A stretch of DNA of 64,000 nt from Eretmocerus hayati (Eukaryota; Arthropoda; Insecta; Hymenoptera; Aphelinidae): the NCBI GenBank assembly GCA_029851415.1, contig CM056743.1, positions 35,728,714-35,792,713 on the forward strand, given 5' to 3'. Position numbers and translations under genes: made by a program. Positions 36,456 through 49,415 of this stretch are shown piece by piece (position 1 is the first letter of the stretch; each line of letters begins with the position of its first letter). The notes under the pieces are model-generated. The model saw only the letters and a list, made by a program, of their open reading frames with translations. It did no database searches and was not told the origin of the DNA.

Positions 36456-39400
36456 TGGTTGGTTGCACGTTACTCACATGAAAATTTTACGTGTCACAAA
36501 GTCCAGTATAGGGCTTCTTGCCAAATCACGTATCATTATATATGAGTATGTATAGAAGAAGCTTGAGGTGCATTTCATGGCGAACGTGTCGTGCCGGCTA
36601 AATGAAATTTCCTGACTATATCTAGCCTGCTTTTCGTCTGTCGACGTACAGAGATTCTTGATGCAATTTGGCTTTCGGCAGAATAGTCGTTGAAGGGGGA
36701 GGGGGGAGTCTTTTATTTCCGGGTCGATGTATTGGATCGTTGATAGTAACTGCTGATTGTTTTAAGAAGTACTTAACTGATTCTGAAAGTATTGGTCAAT
36801 TTCAAGATTTGTGATTCATGTAATAGTGCGTCTCATCATCATCATCAGAGCTGGAAGACTCCGACCAAAAAGTATTGAATGGCGGGGTTGATTTTAATGA
36901 GGTAGCCGTGCAAGCTAAATTTTGTTCCCTTCTTCCCTCAAATGTTTTTTTCGATTTAGGGTAAACAATGAAAAGAGCTACACTTTTTATTGTCCAACTT
37001 AAATAGCTCTTCTATTAGTAGTTTAGCCAAAATGGCAAGAGAATCGGATAAAGATGCGAATCACGATGTACTCATTTTATAGGTCACAAAGTACCAGCCG
37101 TCCAATCATTATCATTTTTCTGCAATTGGTATACTCTTATGATTTAGGCCAGTCAATGAGTTATGGAGTATGAATTAGACAATAACGATGATTCGGCAAT
37201 TCATCTCTTCAAATTCCAATCTAAGATGTAAATAGAACTCTATGGACACGTTGCACAGCTACCGCATAACCTTTTTTTTAAATTTATCCAAAATTGCTCA
37301 AGTTCCATCTTCAACATTCAAAATTATCCACTACCTAGAGCTGAGAATGTGAACTCTCGATACAAAATTTTTTGAGATAGTTCGAAGTGGAAACCGTAAT
37401 TTTGAACGTCCGAGAATTGGAATTTGAAATTCTCTAGACTTCTCAGGTCAATGAGTTGACAAAAATTCATAAACTCCATATCACCATTCGGTATCTGAAT
37501 TGTAGGATCAATTTTAGTCAAATTTTTTACTCAGTCCTGCTATATCTTTAATTGAATCAATTGTTGCTTTTTCAACTCACTTCCAACAGATTGTAAATCG
37601 TAATTCTTGTGACCTTTCGCCGATTTTACATTGTATGTACATCATCAGCATTGGGAATACATTTCAACAATTGCATATCACTCAGCTCCAACTAAATTTA
37701 ATAAAGTTATACCACCGATGAAATAACAATTCAAAAGTCAAATGTACTATAACAGTCTCGAATTCGAACAGATTTGAGATATATAAACTCTTGTCTGCAA
37801 GCAAATAATGGCATGTTGTAGTTGCGCCACAAGCCCAAGTTAATTCCGTTGCGCTAGTCAAACGCTTTGCATTGTATCGATGTTACCGTATAGCTGCCGT
37901 TGCTCACTGCGCCATCAAAGCGAAACCCTGAGCTTCACGATTTGCGTTTGATGATAGCAACCAAATGCAAATCTTGCAGGACTCGCGCTATACAAACCAC
38001 GGAATCTCTTCTTGTTGATCAATCCCTGGAGGGGTGCATCGTTAGTACGATTCTCTATAGTTTCTATTGGCATTCTAAGCGTTCTGATATTCTGATGCGA
38101 CACACCAAGGAAATGCATTGCCCTATCAAGAAATAATTGCCTACAATGAATGAAATACAAATCTTCTTTTATTGAGGTGTGCAAACTTTTTTTTGCTTTG
38201 AATTTTTCAGCATATAAAGAATCTATACTGAAATTCGTAACGATGAGAATTGAATGTAGGTATTCTTAGAACTCATCCAACTTCAAATGGTTTCCAAGAA
38301 TTCATCACAAAGTTAATGGAGGGATTATGAGAGATCTCTGGCTTATACTCTTCCATTCACAGAAAACCACCAGTGCGCTCACGGTATATAATGAAAGCCT
38401 TTAATAAGGGTGTTTGAAACATTTTGCCCGACTACAGAAGCATACAACTACTGAGAACATCAGTGATGGAGTGTAATACTTTGATCTGAGAATATTTAAT
38501 GTGTTGCACTCTGAGTAGCCGTTACGTTGATCTTTTTTCATTCCTTGTATCCAGCCTTATATATAGTGGAAGTTTTCATAAAGAATGTTTTGAGATTTCA
38601 TTTCTCATCATTGAATGATGCAAAATAACAAAATTGTTTTACTACAAAAATTGCAGATTCACTTGCGAACAGGAATAAAATAGAAATAGCTAGAACCTAT
38701 CAAATTGATTTTCGTACTCAGAAAAAATGGATTAGATGATCTTCTTTTGATTTGATGATCTCTACCACTGACCATTATCATCATGTGTAAACCAATGATC
38801 CAATTCATACACTTGAAATTCTTACTGTATATTTTGTACTCAAACGTTCCAGCGAGGCTCACTAATTTATTTGCGTCGTCGTGCAAAACCATGCGATTAG
38901 TGGTTGTATTCTGTGAGCACGTGAATGGAGAAAAAATCCCCTCCAATCATTCGCGAATATTTTTATGCTCCTGAAATTATAACAGTTTCACTCCAGATAG
39001 AATGATCATCCCTTCGGCTAGTGATAATTTATGTTGACACTTTCCTTGAGAAATAGTCTCAGAGATCAAAAAATAAGAACTCGATTATTCATGGAGTATA
39101 AATTGAAGACATGAATTGAAGGTGGAACCCCCTTCGTCAGATAGTGATTCAAATGGTTTTTGCCCAAACATCGAAAATCCACATCGTTGAATTTTCAAAG
39201 TTGTACACATGGTGCTCCACACGTTTCCTCTAATTTTGATAATTCTGACAAGAGTCCGAGAGTGTCAAGAAATTGTAGTCAAACATCATATTTCACTCCT
39301 ATCTAATGCTCTAGGACATAACCCTATCATATTCTTTATCATCAACAAGCTATATATGATAGCCATACCCCTCCCCCTCAAATGTGAAATATTACGAGTA

Positions 39401-39536
39401 TAGGGAATGTTCCTCCTTAGAGAATACCCATAACGTTAAGCAGGAAAAGAACAACTCAAAACCCAAAACCTTGAAAAGGATTGACCACTTTCACAACACG
39501 ATCTTCTAACCACTCTCAATTTCTTCAATGTTACAG
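36456..39536. other. no gene seen (upstream of first supported exon)
   Basis: No supported exon. If the gene's first exons lie further left, this is intron. The sequence immediately before 39537 has the expected polypyrimidine-rich tract and TTACAG acceptor. Confidence 0.45.
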
Positions 39537-40015
39537 CACCAGCAGATTCACCATCATCTCCATCACCAGGAGTTAAAACCGGCAGAAGCCGCAACGGTCC
39601 GATCATAATCCCAATGGGCCGTTGTCCAGCTTACGATGAGCAAAATGTCTGTCCCACAAGATCGCCATCGTGTAAATCTGATCCAGATTGTGGTTCCGAC
39701 TCGGGTGAGCGATGCTGCAAAACGGCATGTGGAAAACGTTGCGTCAAGGGTGAAATGACTGGATGTGAACAATTAGCCCTTGCAGCGAGAGCTCGAAAGG
39801 GAAAATACGTGCCACGATGCGATCGCAAGACTGGAGAATTTGAAAGAGTTCAGTGCTCTGGCAGTCGAAGTAGATCTGGACCTTGCTGGTGCGTTGATGA
39901 GTTTGGTGGTGAATTGGCTGGGACTAGGGCTAAGAAACCTGAACTTGTGGATTGTGATAATCCGAGAGTATGCCCTGCTCATACCTGTCGTATGCTCTGT
40001 CCGCTTGGATTTGAG
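39537..40015 (+). CDS. exon A: WAP, thyroglobulin type-1 and start of antistasin-like domain
   Basis: Internal coding exon between a TTACAG acceptor and a GAG|GTGAGT donor. The first two bases finish a codon from an earlier, unseen exon; the exon ends in phase 0. Counting the first full codon (39539) as residue 1, residues 29-69 form a WAP four-disulfide core with all eight cysteines (29, 38, 45, 51, 59, 60, 64, 68). Residues 76-139 form a thyroglobulin type-1 domain with six cysteines and the CWCVD signature at 116-120. Residues 145-159 open an antistasin-like domain ([15 protein letters not shown]) that is completed in the next exon. These families typically inhibit serine or cysteine proteases and act outside the cell. 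R151 sits where the antistasin reactive arginine lies. The start codon and signal peptide are not in this exon. Confidence 0.92.
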
Positions 40016-40050
40016 GTGAGTTGAATCTCTATACAACTTATTTTACATGA

Positions 40051-40777
40051 GTGGTTATTAGAGTGTCCGTTATTCTTTAATATTTTTTTATAGACTTCTT
40101 TACTCGCTAAGAGGGCCTCTCAATGATCTGAAATGGAAGCTAAGACTTTGTATGCAGGCAAATAAAATTTTTCAACCCTGCCTGAAGAGCCATTTTTAGT
40201 GATTTTTAAGCCAAATTTTCCACTCGGCTATTGACTTCTCTTGCACATGCGTAAGGTTAAATCTGAAAGTATTCTCAATCGATATTTGAGAAAATTCCCT
40301 TCAGAATTACTTCCTAATGGAGTCGATTCGGTGCAGTAAAATCAGAGCTGTGATTGGTTCCGAGAGGTGAATGAGTCCTGTGGGTCGAACAGCGATTTTC
40401 CGCCATCCCTGAGCTCTAGGATTTAACACCTTGGACTCTTTCACTTTGCGGAACCAGCTACAACTCTGGTTGCACTGCACCAAATCGACTTCATTAAGGG
40501 GTCATTTCGAAGGAAATTTTATCAGCAATCATTTCGGAATATACTTTTAAAATTATTCAACCTTGCGCATGCCCAGGAATAGCTAATAACTGAGGGAAAA
40601 ATTCGGCTTAAAAATCACTAAAAATGCCTCTTTAAGCAGGGTTAGAGAAAATTTTTCACCTCTACCCGAAGTCCTTACTTCCATTTCTGGCGAGATTTCT
40701 GGTCATGGAGAGGCCCTTTAGGGGGTGAAGAAATTTATGAAAAAATATCGGAAAACGACGTACACCTTAGTGGTTAC
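40051..40777. mobile_element. hAT-type MITE in intron A-B
   Basis: The element is 40059-40769 (711 bp), starting TAGAGTGTCCGTTATT and ending CGTACACCTTA. It is flanked by GTGGTTAT (40051-40058) and GTGGTTAC (40770-40777), an 8-bp duplication with one difference. The inner arms pair over hundreds of bases (TTTTTAGTGATTTTTAAGCC against GGCTTAAAAATCACTAAAAA). The tips relate it to the element at 8813-9438. Confidence 0.85.
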
Positions 40778-42435
40778 ATATAGGATTGAGGGATAGGTCA
40801 CTTGTACGGTCAATGTTGAAAAAGATTGCACAGAATTTTGAGTACGGATTCAATTGAACATTCGTGCTCTTCAAAATAAGTAAGATCTGGGGCTGATGAA
40901 TAGCTATAATTGAGGCCAATTTACTGGCATTCACGAAACCTTCAAACTCAGAGTTCCAGATATCCTCATCCAGAAAATTAATCACATTTTGAATCAATTC
41001 TGCAACGTCGATATGAACTTGAAAAATCTCATTCTGATCAAAGTCTGATATTTTACGCACAAATCATGCGGGTCTCGCGTTGACTGTAAGAAGAAATTCT
41101 CAAGGTTAGGTAAAAATACTGAATCGCATCCAACCTTCTAATCTTGTATTGTTAATTTTCAGACAATTAGACTGATTTTAAAAATTTCTTCCTACAGTGT
41201 TGTGTCTCACTTGTCCACACATTTGCATATTTTGTGGATGATTTACTGTAGCATCAGTTTTACGGATCAATACATTTCTATACACGACGTCTAGGTTCGG
41301 TTCACTGCCTTGAATAAATGACGCGCTTTTACAGTTTTTACGTTGCAAGCTCGACTTTTTTTCTGTGCACCCAGCTTCACCGCAATAAAATTGCGGCGTA
41401 CGACCATATTTTATCGGCAGTTGTACGAGCGTCAGATCGTATTATACGTGTGTCAGATGGATTGGCAGCTTGTGCTATTCGTCGAGCTTTGTTTATGTAC
41501 AATGTACAGAAGACCACGAGCGTAGGCAATTTTTCAGAACTTTTCAACTGAATTTCAGTCTGAGTGACTGAAATTCGCGCTCATTATGACATCCAATTCT
41601 GATGATGACTTGCGTAAAAATATTTTCTAGCAGCAAAACTTTTTTATGGTTGGGTATACAACAAGTATACCAACAAGTCTTCAGGGGGGGGGGGGTTTGA
41701 AACGTTCTCTCTAAACCCGCTGAAGTCAATTTTGACTCTATTGGAGTCAAATACGCGCGACTCCAAGCTTTGAGTCGCACGAATCTGACTCTAAATGAGT
41801 AAAATTTGACTCTTATGGAGTGAAGTTCAAGTGAAGTTCACTCCAACTAATTAAGCATGTAATTGGAAGATATTCAGTAATCCACGGCAATATATACGAC
41901 TTGTGAGTCTTTGAATTAGTGCACTGAAATTGTTAGATTTGTGTATTGCGTTGGTTAGGATGTAACGCTCAACGAGTAAACTCATAAAGCCATTTGAGCT
42001 TTTGTGTATGCTGTGACCATCGATTAGGCTTTGTGACTTAACGGTATGGGCTTGATTTTACCGGTCTATAGAGTGTTGGAATTATCTAAATATGATGCGT
42101 TTCAAATAAAGATGAATAATCAACTGCTGAATTCTTTCGAAACTCAAACTCAATAGACTGAATGTTACTCTCTTATGATTGCGATCGATTCGACTGAAAA
42201 TTCAATTTTCTTCTTCGATAAAATTTTTGGAAACTCTTCTTCATAGATTTATAGTGCTTTGTTGAAGAGAGGATCTACGAATTTTCCCCGAGTTATCCGT
42301 AACGAGTTTCGCAGTTTCGCTCCAATCTGAACATTCAAATAATTTGCATTGAGATAGTCCAAAGTGCAAGGATTTCAAAAAACTTCATCAGTAAAAATGA
42401 GCGTACTTCTTCGAGAACAAAGGCCAGATTTTTAA

Positions 42436-42594
42436 AATAGTACATTTCGCCCCGAGTTGATGAGGTTGTAGCTCGTTTCTGAGCAATTGATTTTCGAAAC
42501 AAGCGCTTTGAATTGGCTAAAATCATGAATGAGGTGCGAATACTGACTATTTCTTGCAAATTTGTAAGCACCCAAACATCGAAAAATCGCAAAG
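42436..42594. repeat. single hairpin module (family of 20036-21029)
   Basis: Begins AATAGTACATTTCGCCCCGA and ends TTTGTAAGCACCCAAACATC. It matches 54154-54334 in the same orientation and parts of 20255-20820. The GC-rich hairpin core is missing or eroded here: GAGCAATTGATTTTCGAAAC replaces it. Confidence 0.75.
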
Positions 42595-42715
42595 ATCTAA
42601 TTCTCTAACAATTTAATTGGTTGTCCAATTGTCAAAATCAATATTTTCAATGAAAAAATTTACTCACCAACAATCGAACAACAAGCTAAAAGTCATCCTC
42701 AAATTGATGATTCAG

Positions 42716-43391
42716 ATGGATCCAAAAACCGGCTGCCCAAGATGCGAATGTCGTGATCCCTGTCGTGGAGTAACCTGTCCTGGCCAACAAAGTTGCGAAC
42801 TCGTCGAGGTATCCTGTGCACGTCCACCATGCCCTCCAGTACCAAGTTGTCGTCGAGCAAAATCACTCTCAGAAATTTGTCCAGCTGGTGGTGAACCAAT
42901 GCAGATGTCCGGTACCAATCGTCCATTCCTCTGTGGAAATACTCCAGGAAAACCTCAATGTCCACCAACGTATTCTTGCTTAGTTGAATCTTCAGCTGAA
43001 TATGGTGTCTGCTGTCCATCTGGAATACCTTCACCAACATCATCTTCGAGTACTAATAGCATTTTGGAAGGTAGAATGAATATGGGAATACCTCGAGAGG
43101 GAAGTTGTCCATCGGTAAATGAAACTTTGAGTAGTGGAGGATGTGAGGAAGAAGCTGAGGAAGGATTACAGTCTTGTAATGCTGATGATGATTGCCCTCA
43201 ACCTCTGAAATGTTGTTCGCCTGCATGTGGATCAAGCAGTAGTAGTGATGATGATGGTGAGGGAAGAAGATTGAGGAAGGTTTGCAGATCGCCGGTGAAG
43301 ATGAGCCCATGCAAGAGGAATCAGTTGTTAGCTGAATTGCTGAGTGTTAATGAGAGACAGGGACGTGGATACGTGCCTCAGTGTGACGAAG
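42716..43391 (+). CDS. exon B: end of antistasin, six-Cys module, Lustrin-type module, second WAP, start of second thyroglobulin domain
   Basis: 225 codons plus one base, between GATTCAG and AAG|GTCAGT. Residue numbers continue from exon A. Cysteines 166, 169 and 171 complete antistasin domain 1 (C-x4-C-x3-C-x11-C-x2-C-x-C overall). Residues 173-204 are a six-cysteine module starting DPCRGVTCP. Residues 214-259 fit the Lustrin cysteine-rich pattern (CPAGGEPM, then CPPTYSC, then VCCP). Residues 290-349 are a second WAP core with eight cysteines, its last loop expanded by a Ser/Asp-rich insert (331-342). Residue 358 starts a second thyroglobulin type-1 domain split by the next intron after QCDE. 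The frame is open 99 bases upstream of 42716, but that part is intron. Confidence 0.92.
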
Positions 43392-43451
43392 GTCAGTGCT
43401 ATTTTATTCTTTTATCAAATGATAGAATGAGTTGAGCTGAGAGTTTGTGAG

Positions 43452-43524
43452 GTTAGGGTTACTTAGTTGGGTTAGGTTCACTTAGTTGGGTGCAGCGAGT
43501 TTGTGAGGTTAGGTTCACTTAGTG
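43452..43524. repeat. short degenerate GGTTAGG-containing tandem repeat
   Basis: Three or four irregular units of about 20 bp with the pattern GTTAGGTTCACTTAGTTGGG, just inside the long intron. It may be a small minisatellite. Confidence 0.6.
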
Positions 43525-43870
43525 GAATACGTTGATTCTTCAAAGTAGTTGTCGGATACATAATTTGCGAGGTTTTCAATATCTAGAGTCAAACCACTCG
43601 AGAAGCTCATCAAAAAAATTACTGTCAATTCCAGGTTAATTTTTGATAAGCTCCATTGAAATTTCAAATACTTCATCGGGTTCCACGTTATAATAAAATT
43701 TCAGTAGCTGAGCACGAAAGCAAATGACGTGAATTCGATTTTTCTACGTTTAACATCATTGATTGTTTCAATAGAACTTTCAAAAAGTTGATGAGAAATT
43801 TCAACGAATCAAAGGTATATCGACTAAATAATGAAAGATCAGGCATCTTGCATTTTTCTGACCCCCTCAA

Positions 43871-44533
43871 GTAAAGGTTGTGCATTTTAGAACAATTCCA
43901 GTTGAACATGGTGCAATTTGAGAAAACATCTTCAAACATTTTCCCATCTTGAGCAAATTGTTCCAAAGTCGATCGGCTTTAGAATGACTCCAAGTGGTCA
44001 AGCCCCTAATGACGTCATACCGACAAACGTTCCGTTATGCCTCATGCTATTAGCATAAAACAGTCCAAACTTCTATTCATCCGATGGACCAATTGTTCAG
44101 AGGCATATCCCATGATTCATATGGCGATTGACCTGAATGCTAGACTGATACTTGGAAAGGGTGCAATCGTTCCTCAGGTCTCATGGGGAATAGATTGTCT
44201 CACTGTCAATAAGTAGATGAAATAATCAATTTTCTCGAGATCTGAAAATGATTGCACCCTTTCCAAGTATCAGTCTAGCATTCAGGTTAATCGCCATATG
44301 AATCATGGGATATGCCTCTGAACAATTGGTCCATCGGATGAATAGAAGTTTGGACTCTTTTATGCTAATAGCATGAGGCATAATGGAACGTTTGTCGGTA
44401 TGACGTCGTTTAGAGCTCAACCACTTGAAGTCATTCTGGAGCCACTCGAATTTGAAACAATTTGCTCAAGATGGGGAAATTTTTGAGAATTGCACCATGT
44501 TCAACTAAAATTGCTCTAAAATGCACAACTTTC
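43871..44533. mobile_element. 663-bp inverted repeat, unclassified
   Basis: Arms at about 43871-44180 and 44245-44533 pair with scattered mismatches. Examples are GTTGTGCATTTTAGA and CCATATGAATCATGGGATAT with their partners. The inner 180 bp per arm is nearly perfect and the outer arms are more diverged. The loop is about 60 bp. No sharp tips or target duplication. It encodes nothing; the 64-codon frame on the - strand is arm sequence. Confidence 0.75.
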
Positions 44534-47500
44534 ACACGAAGGCGCCAGGAAAAATGCAAAACGCCTATTGAAATGAATCGATAACCTTGGATTTTTCCTA
44601 TATACAATGCAAAAATATGTTGATCTGATCATAGTAATTGAAGATACTTTTCAAAGTTTCTAAAGATGAATGAAATCAAAAGCGAGCTACTCCTTAACAA
44701 ACGAAAAAGTGTAAATGCACCACCTGAGGAATGTGAATTCGTTGATCTACCTAACTGTGTTTGAGCAATCGAAAAAGTTGAACGAAATATCTCCCTAAGG
44801 ATAGGTCAACTTTGCATACTGTGCTTGCAAGTCCAAAAGCTATTCGTATACATTGCATGCAATGTCCGTCCCCGAGGGTAGATGGTAACTGTATCCTACG
44901 CCATAATATCTATACATACAGTGAGATAGAGAAGGGACACTTACTTCAAAGTGCGTTTGCCCCTATCGGTGAGCGATAACGTACACAAGATATATGTAGA
45001 TATAGGTGTATGTACTTTAGTTGTAGGATAGCGTGAGCAGCTTTCACCACGCTGTTTCTCATGAGCGAGACAAGCAGAGTCGGCCCTTTGGGATGTTTTT
45101 ATGCGCTCGAGAGCTCGTGATTTTCATCCGATGCTGCTTGCCGACATAAACTCCATATATTTTAACGAGCCCCAAGGGTACCCTCTCCATATCTTTGCAA
45201 GTTACACGTGTGCGACAAAGATTTTATGATACTCGTGATTCTACCGATGCACTTGCTGATGATTCTGTCTCAATTATCAATGAAGCTACTCATATTTCGA
45301 CCGACGCTTCCGAATTTTCATTAAAATATTTATTACTTAGTGATTGACTTCAATACACATTTATTCCTCAATGTCTGTAACAGAGACGGGATTCTCTACC
45401 GTCTCAGAATTTTGAATGATGAGACCAGCTTCGTTCTATATGCATTGCGGAATTGAATTTTGTATTCTCGAGCAGAAAATTGACTCATTGTGAACGAAAA
45501 TTCTCTTTTTAAGAGATTTTGAGTCGCCTCCCTCCTCCCCGACCCTTAAAAAATACCACGATTTTACACTGCAACGAATGTATTGAATCTGAATACAAAT
45601 AAGGTGTTTCTGAAGAATGCAGTCTGTCTGTAATTTGAAAATATGTTTCATCACTTTAGGCAAGTAACAGCATTTAAAAGAGGGGCACTTTGGGGCCCCT
45701 GCGGAGGATAGTACCTATCCATTTCGGGCTCGTATGATCATCTAGGGCTCAAAATAGGTGTGCGCAACCTGAGTTGAAACTTAGTATCTTGTAAGGCTGA
45801 GATTTTGATTTTGGAAATTCGAATTCAGGGAAGATTGCCAAGATGTGATGATTCTAATTGACTTTTCTCAAAGGTCTGAATCACGTCATCGAATCATCTG
45901 ATTAATCATTTCGAATCCTTGCATCAGTTGAAAAAGTTTACTCCCTTAAAACTCAAACCACCGGAAAACAAGTGAATATGTTGTTTTTTCACCCAATTCT
46001 TTTCTTTGGACGTTCCAATTAGGTGCAATGCCCATAGAATCTCATAAAACATTCAAGAAGGTCACCTATTTCACCGCCCTTGGGAGGCGTCATGTTAAGA
46101 TTTCTCACATTTTCGGTTATTTGTGAATACTTTAGGCGAGCATTCTTGGTCAAACGAGTGTTATTTACGCCACTGTGTAACCCCGTGATGTCAGTCCGTT
46201 CAGAAATTCAGAAAAACGTAAAATACGAGTCGTACAGTAACGAATCATTTTCACCTATTTGAAAACTTGGTCGAACGATGTTTCGAGAGTAGACTGAAAA
46301 TTCGAAAATCGACAGCAGACCCCAATTACCATATACAAAAGTCTTATATGTGAGCCTAAAACAAGATGCTGGAACTTTGAGAGTCATGAAAAATTTTATT
46401 CAAATGCACGAAATTTAATATATTATCAATAGATCCTGCACCGATTTATGAAAGGTTAAGAGGGAACAAAATTCAGCATCGGACTCAAAATTCTATCTCA
46501 CTTGGGTAGGACTACGAAAACGAAAACGAAAACTAATAAATATTCACATCAAATCCAAACATGCAATTCAAGAGTCGCGTTGTACACAGCCAACTCCAAC
46601 TATGTTCAAAGAAAGGAACATTTGAATGAACATGACTTCATCGACCGACTTTCGTTCGTGAATCTTCTTCTCTAGCTCATCATTTTCTTTTCAAAAGTTT
46701 AGGGGGTTACGGAAAGTTTGGCGGTTACAAAGCATTCTCAGAAGCGCATCTAAAGTCGTCAAATTTCAAGATGACGCCCCCCACGGGAGAGAGTTTGCGA
46801 ACAAATTTTCATGCAAATTCGAATGCAAGTTTGGCACTGATGAAACTTTAAAAATTCGTTCCTGGATAGACCTTGTTTCCATCAAAAAGTTGTGTCACAA
46901 CTTTTAGTAGATTATAAGATCTGTTTGATTTGATATGTATTCTGAGAAAAAAAAAATTTGACGAGACGAGGTAGACGTTTGCGTATCAGAGAAGTTTATC
47001 AGGGTAGGAAATCCTACTTAATTTTTTCAAGGGCTGCTTCGTTTGGACAAATATTGATAATGATCTTCTACGATGAGCGACGACAAAATTTACCTGCCCT
47101 CATTTTTAATCTCCCAGTACTATTTACTCATCATCCAATTTATCCTGCGATCGAGTTACTAACTATACCTGTATATGTTTTGCGTTGGGGAAAGATAGAA
47201 AGAAGATGAATAAGAGAGAGGAAGAGTGAAGTTGTTTGAGCAAAGTCAAGAAACGAAAACGGGTAAGGCCGGCCAAGAGAGCAGCATCTCATCAGGTTGA
47301 GTGCAAGCAGAAAATCATAGCGAGGGTTGGTTCGATCGAAGATGGTCTTGTAATTGATAGCCACTGCTCACTTTCATCCATGGACATTGATTATACCCAG
47401 TTATGTATATATATATGTACAGAGGCTTGAAGCAAACTAACGGCGTTGGTCGAAATTGACCCAACTGCGAGCAACCCTTCAACATCTCCTGTTTACATCG

Positions 47501-48915
47501 TATCGTTCGAATTTCAACTCCAATATACACTATCGCAACCCTTCCCATCTCATAACCTCAAAATTGCTCACAGCATATATAACCATCCTTATCTCCTATA
47601 ACCTTGTAGTACGAGAGTATAGTACACCAACTGCATCTAGTTCTTAATGTTCATTGTAACCTCAAAACCAACCACTCAAATTTTATCTTTGACACTCTCA
47701 CTCTTCTCATATCCTTAACCTAAAAATGCAATCTCTTATAATACCACCACCTCAAGTCCTTGAGAAAAATGTACTACGGAAGTCGTCCGAGAAAATTCAA
47801 AGACACGATCTCATCTGAAAAAAACCAAGTTTGCCTCATCTTTTTTTGGTGCTATCTAAGCGTGAAATAGTATCCCGGAGAGATGAGGGCGTCAGCGCGC
47901 CAACTAGTTTTCACCCCAAAAAGATTCTAAAGTATATAAGCCGTTTCAGCGAAAAAACGGCAGACGACGACGCGACAAAAATTTTCTCATTCTCACTCTC
48001 ACTCTCTCAAGAGAGCTCGATAATCCTTGCACTCGACACCTCTATACTCAAAAGATAGCCTCTGCTGCTGCTGTTGCTGCATCTTAGACTTCTCTATGTA
48101 TATAACGGGAAGGTTCATGCTCTTCCGTTACCGCGCTATCTTACTTCTAGTTGAGTTTCATCGCGTGAGCCTTATACTCGGTGCAATCCCTCGGATCTGA
48201 TTTTCAAGCAGCCTGCTAGAAGAGGATCTTATACTTACTACTCGTCTCAACGCGGATATACATATACCTATACTTTAAGGCTTTTGCTATTTTATATCCT
48301 CAGCTTTGGAAATCGACAGGGAGCGTGAGAGAACTGTGTATAAGGATTTTGGGGATTGGAGTGTATTAGGGAGAATGTTTTTTTTTGGTGCGAATTTTTG
48401 AGGTAAAGATTTGGATGTGAATTTTTGTACTTTTTTCTATTGAATTTGAGTGGGTTTGTGCAAACAGGCTATGAAACTTTCGATGAGATGCAACTGAAGA
48501 CGAGAAGTTTGAGGATTGTTTTGGTGGCAAAAATCGTAAAATTTGGGCATACGACTCACTCGAATTTTACTGGAATTCTCAGGAATATACAGTGAATGAA
48601 AAACGGACCCAAGATGCACGACAGTGTTTTTCGGAACCATCTGTTCACTGAAAATGAAGAAGTTTCATGTTTTCCGATAATCAGAACAAAATATTTTTAA
48701 AAAACAGGAGTCTTTGGAAAACTTTAATCACATGAATCATCATCTTTTACATGGAGTAGATAATTTCATTTTCATTCTTTCCCCGATCCGATTTTTAATG
48801 CATTCTGTACGACCAAAAATTGTTTGAACATTGGTAACGAATTCAGCCAAAAAACTCATTACCACTCCCCACTATGTGGCGCAGGAACATGCATTCATTT
48901 ATTCATTTATCTATT

Positions 48916-49415
48916 CATTTGGAATTTACTGTTCAGATATTCAGATATGTAGTTCTCAAAGATGAGAAGGTTAGTTAAGGTAGACTTATTTCTAAGAAAA
49001 CCATGCTGCTGTTCAATTAATTTACTTGATATAAAATCGGTCAAACGTGATGTGACAATAGAGTTAAATAGCTTGGGCACACAGTTCGATCACCGCCTTT
49101 AAAAAGTGGTTTTATGTGTGATAGCTTCGGAAGTTGTAGGAAAGTCCCTGAAGATAATGATTCTTTGAGAATAGTTAAAAGTGGCATCTCAATTTCGGTA
49201 CTGCATTCTTTTAAAAACAACCTCGTTTTGGCAATAAATGAATCGCCATCGGAGTTTGTGCTATAGTTTAACTTTCGAATATGATGCTTAAATATTTCGG
49301 ATAAGATTAGGAAATCTGGGAGTACTTCGGTACTGTCTGGAGTGGAATCAGAATCATTATGTGAGTTGGAGGGAGTTGTGTAAACTGTGCCGAAGTAGTC
49401 GGCAAATAAATTTGC
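48916..49415 (-). pseudogene. LINE reverse-transcriptase remnant
   Basis: Translating the - strand from 49415 gives about 113 open codons with strong non-LTR retrotransposon hallmarks: ANLFADYFGTVY near the start and HIKPLFKGGDRTVCP near 49075. These correspond to the linker and the P-I/L-F-K-S-G-D motif before the RT fingers. From about 49072 a second frame continues PKLFNSIVTSRLTDF and then EQQHGFLRNKSTLTNLL, the conserved QHGF-R-ST-TNL motif. The NYRPIS-type stretch expected between them is missing, so a deletion with frame change broke the gene. Catalytic YADD is absent because the copy ends in an AATG-type simple repeat near 48900. The clade is uncertain; Jockey or CR1-like is plausible. 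Confidence 0.82.

Larger units (their letters stand above)
40016..42715 (+). other. intron A-B (2.7 kb)
   Basis: Phase-0 intron with GTGAGT donor and GATTCAG acceptor, joining GFE to MDPKTGC inside the antistasin domain. It contains a hAT-type MITE (40059-40769) only 43 bp from the donor, and a single hairpin module (42436-42594) about 120 bp before the acceptor. Confidence 0.88.

Noticed and set aside
37900..38184. 78- and 89-codon frames on opposite strands
   Set aside because: Checked as a possible missing 5' exon or LINE fragment. No recognisable motif in either.
42617..42715. In-frame extension upstream of exon B
   Set aside because: A clear acceptor at 42715 restores the antistasin motif when joined to exon A. 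The extension lacks cysteines and is intron read-through.
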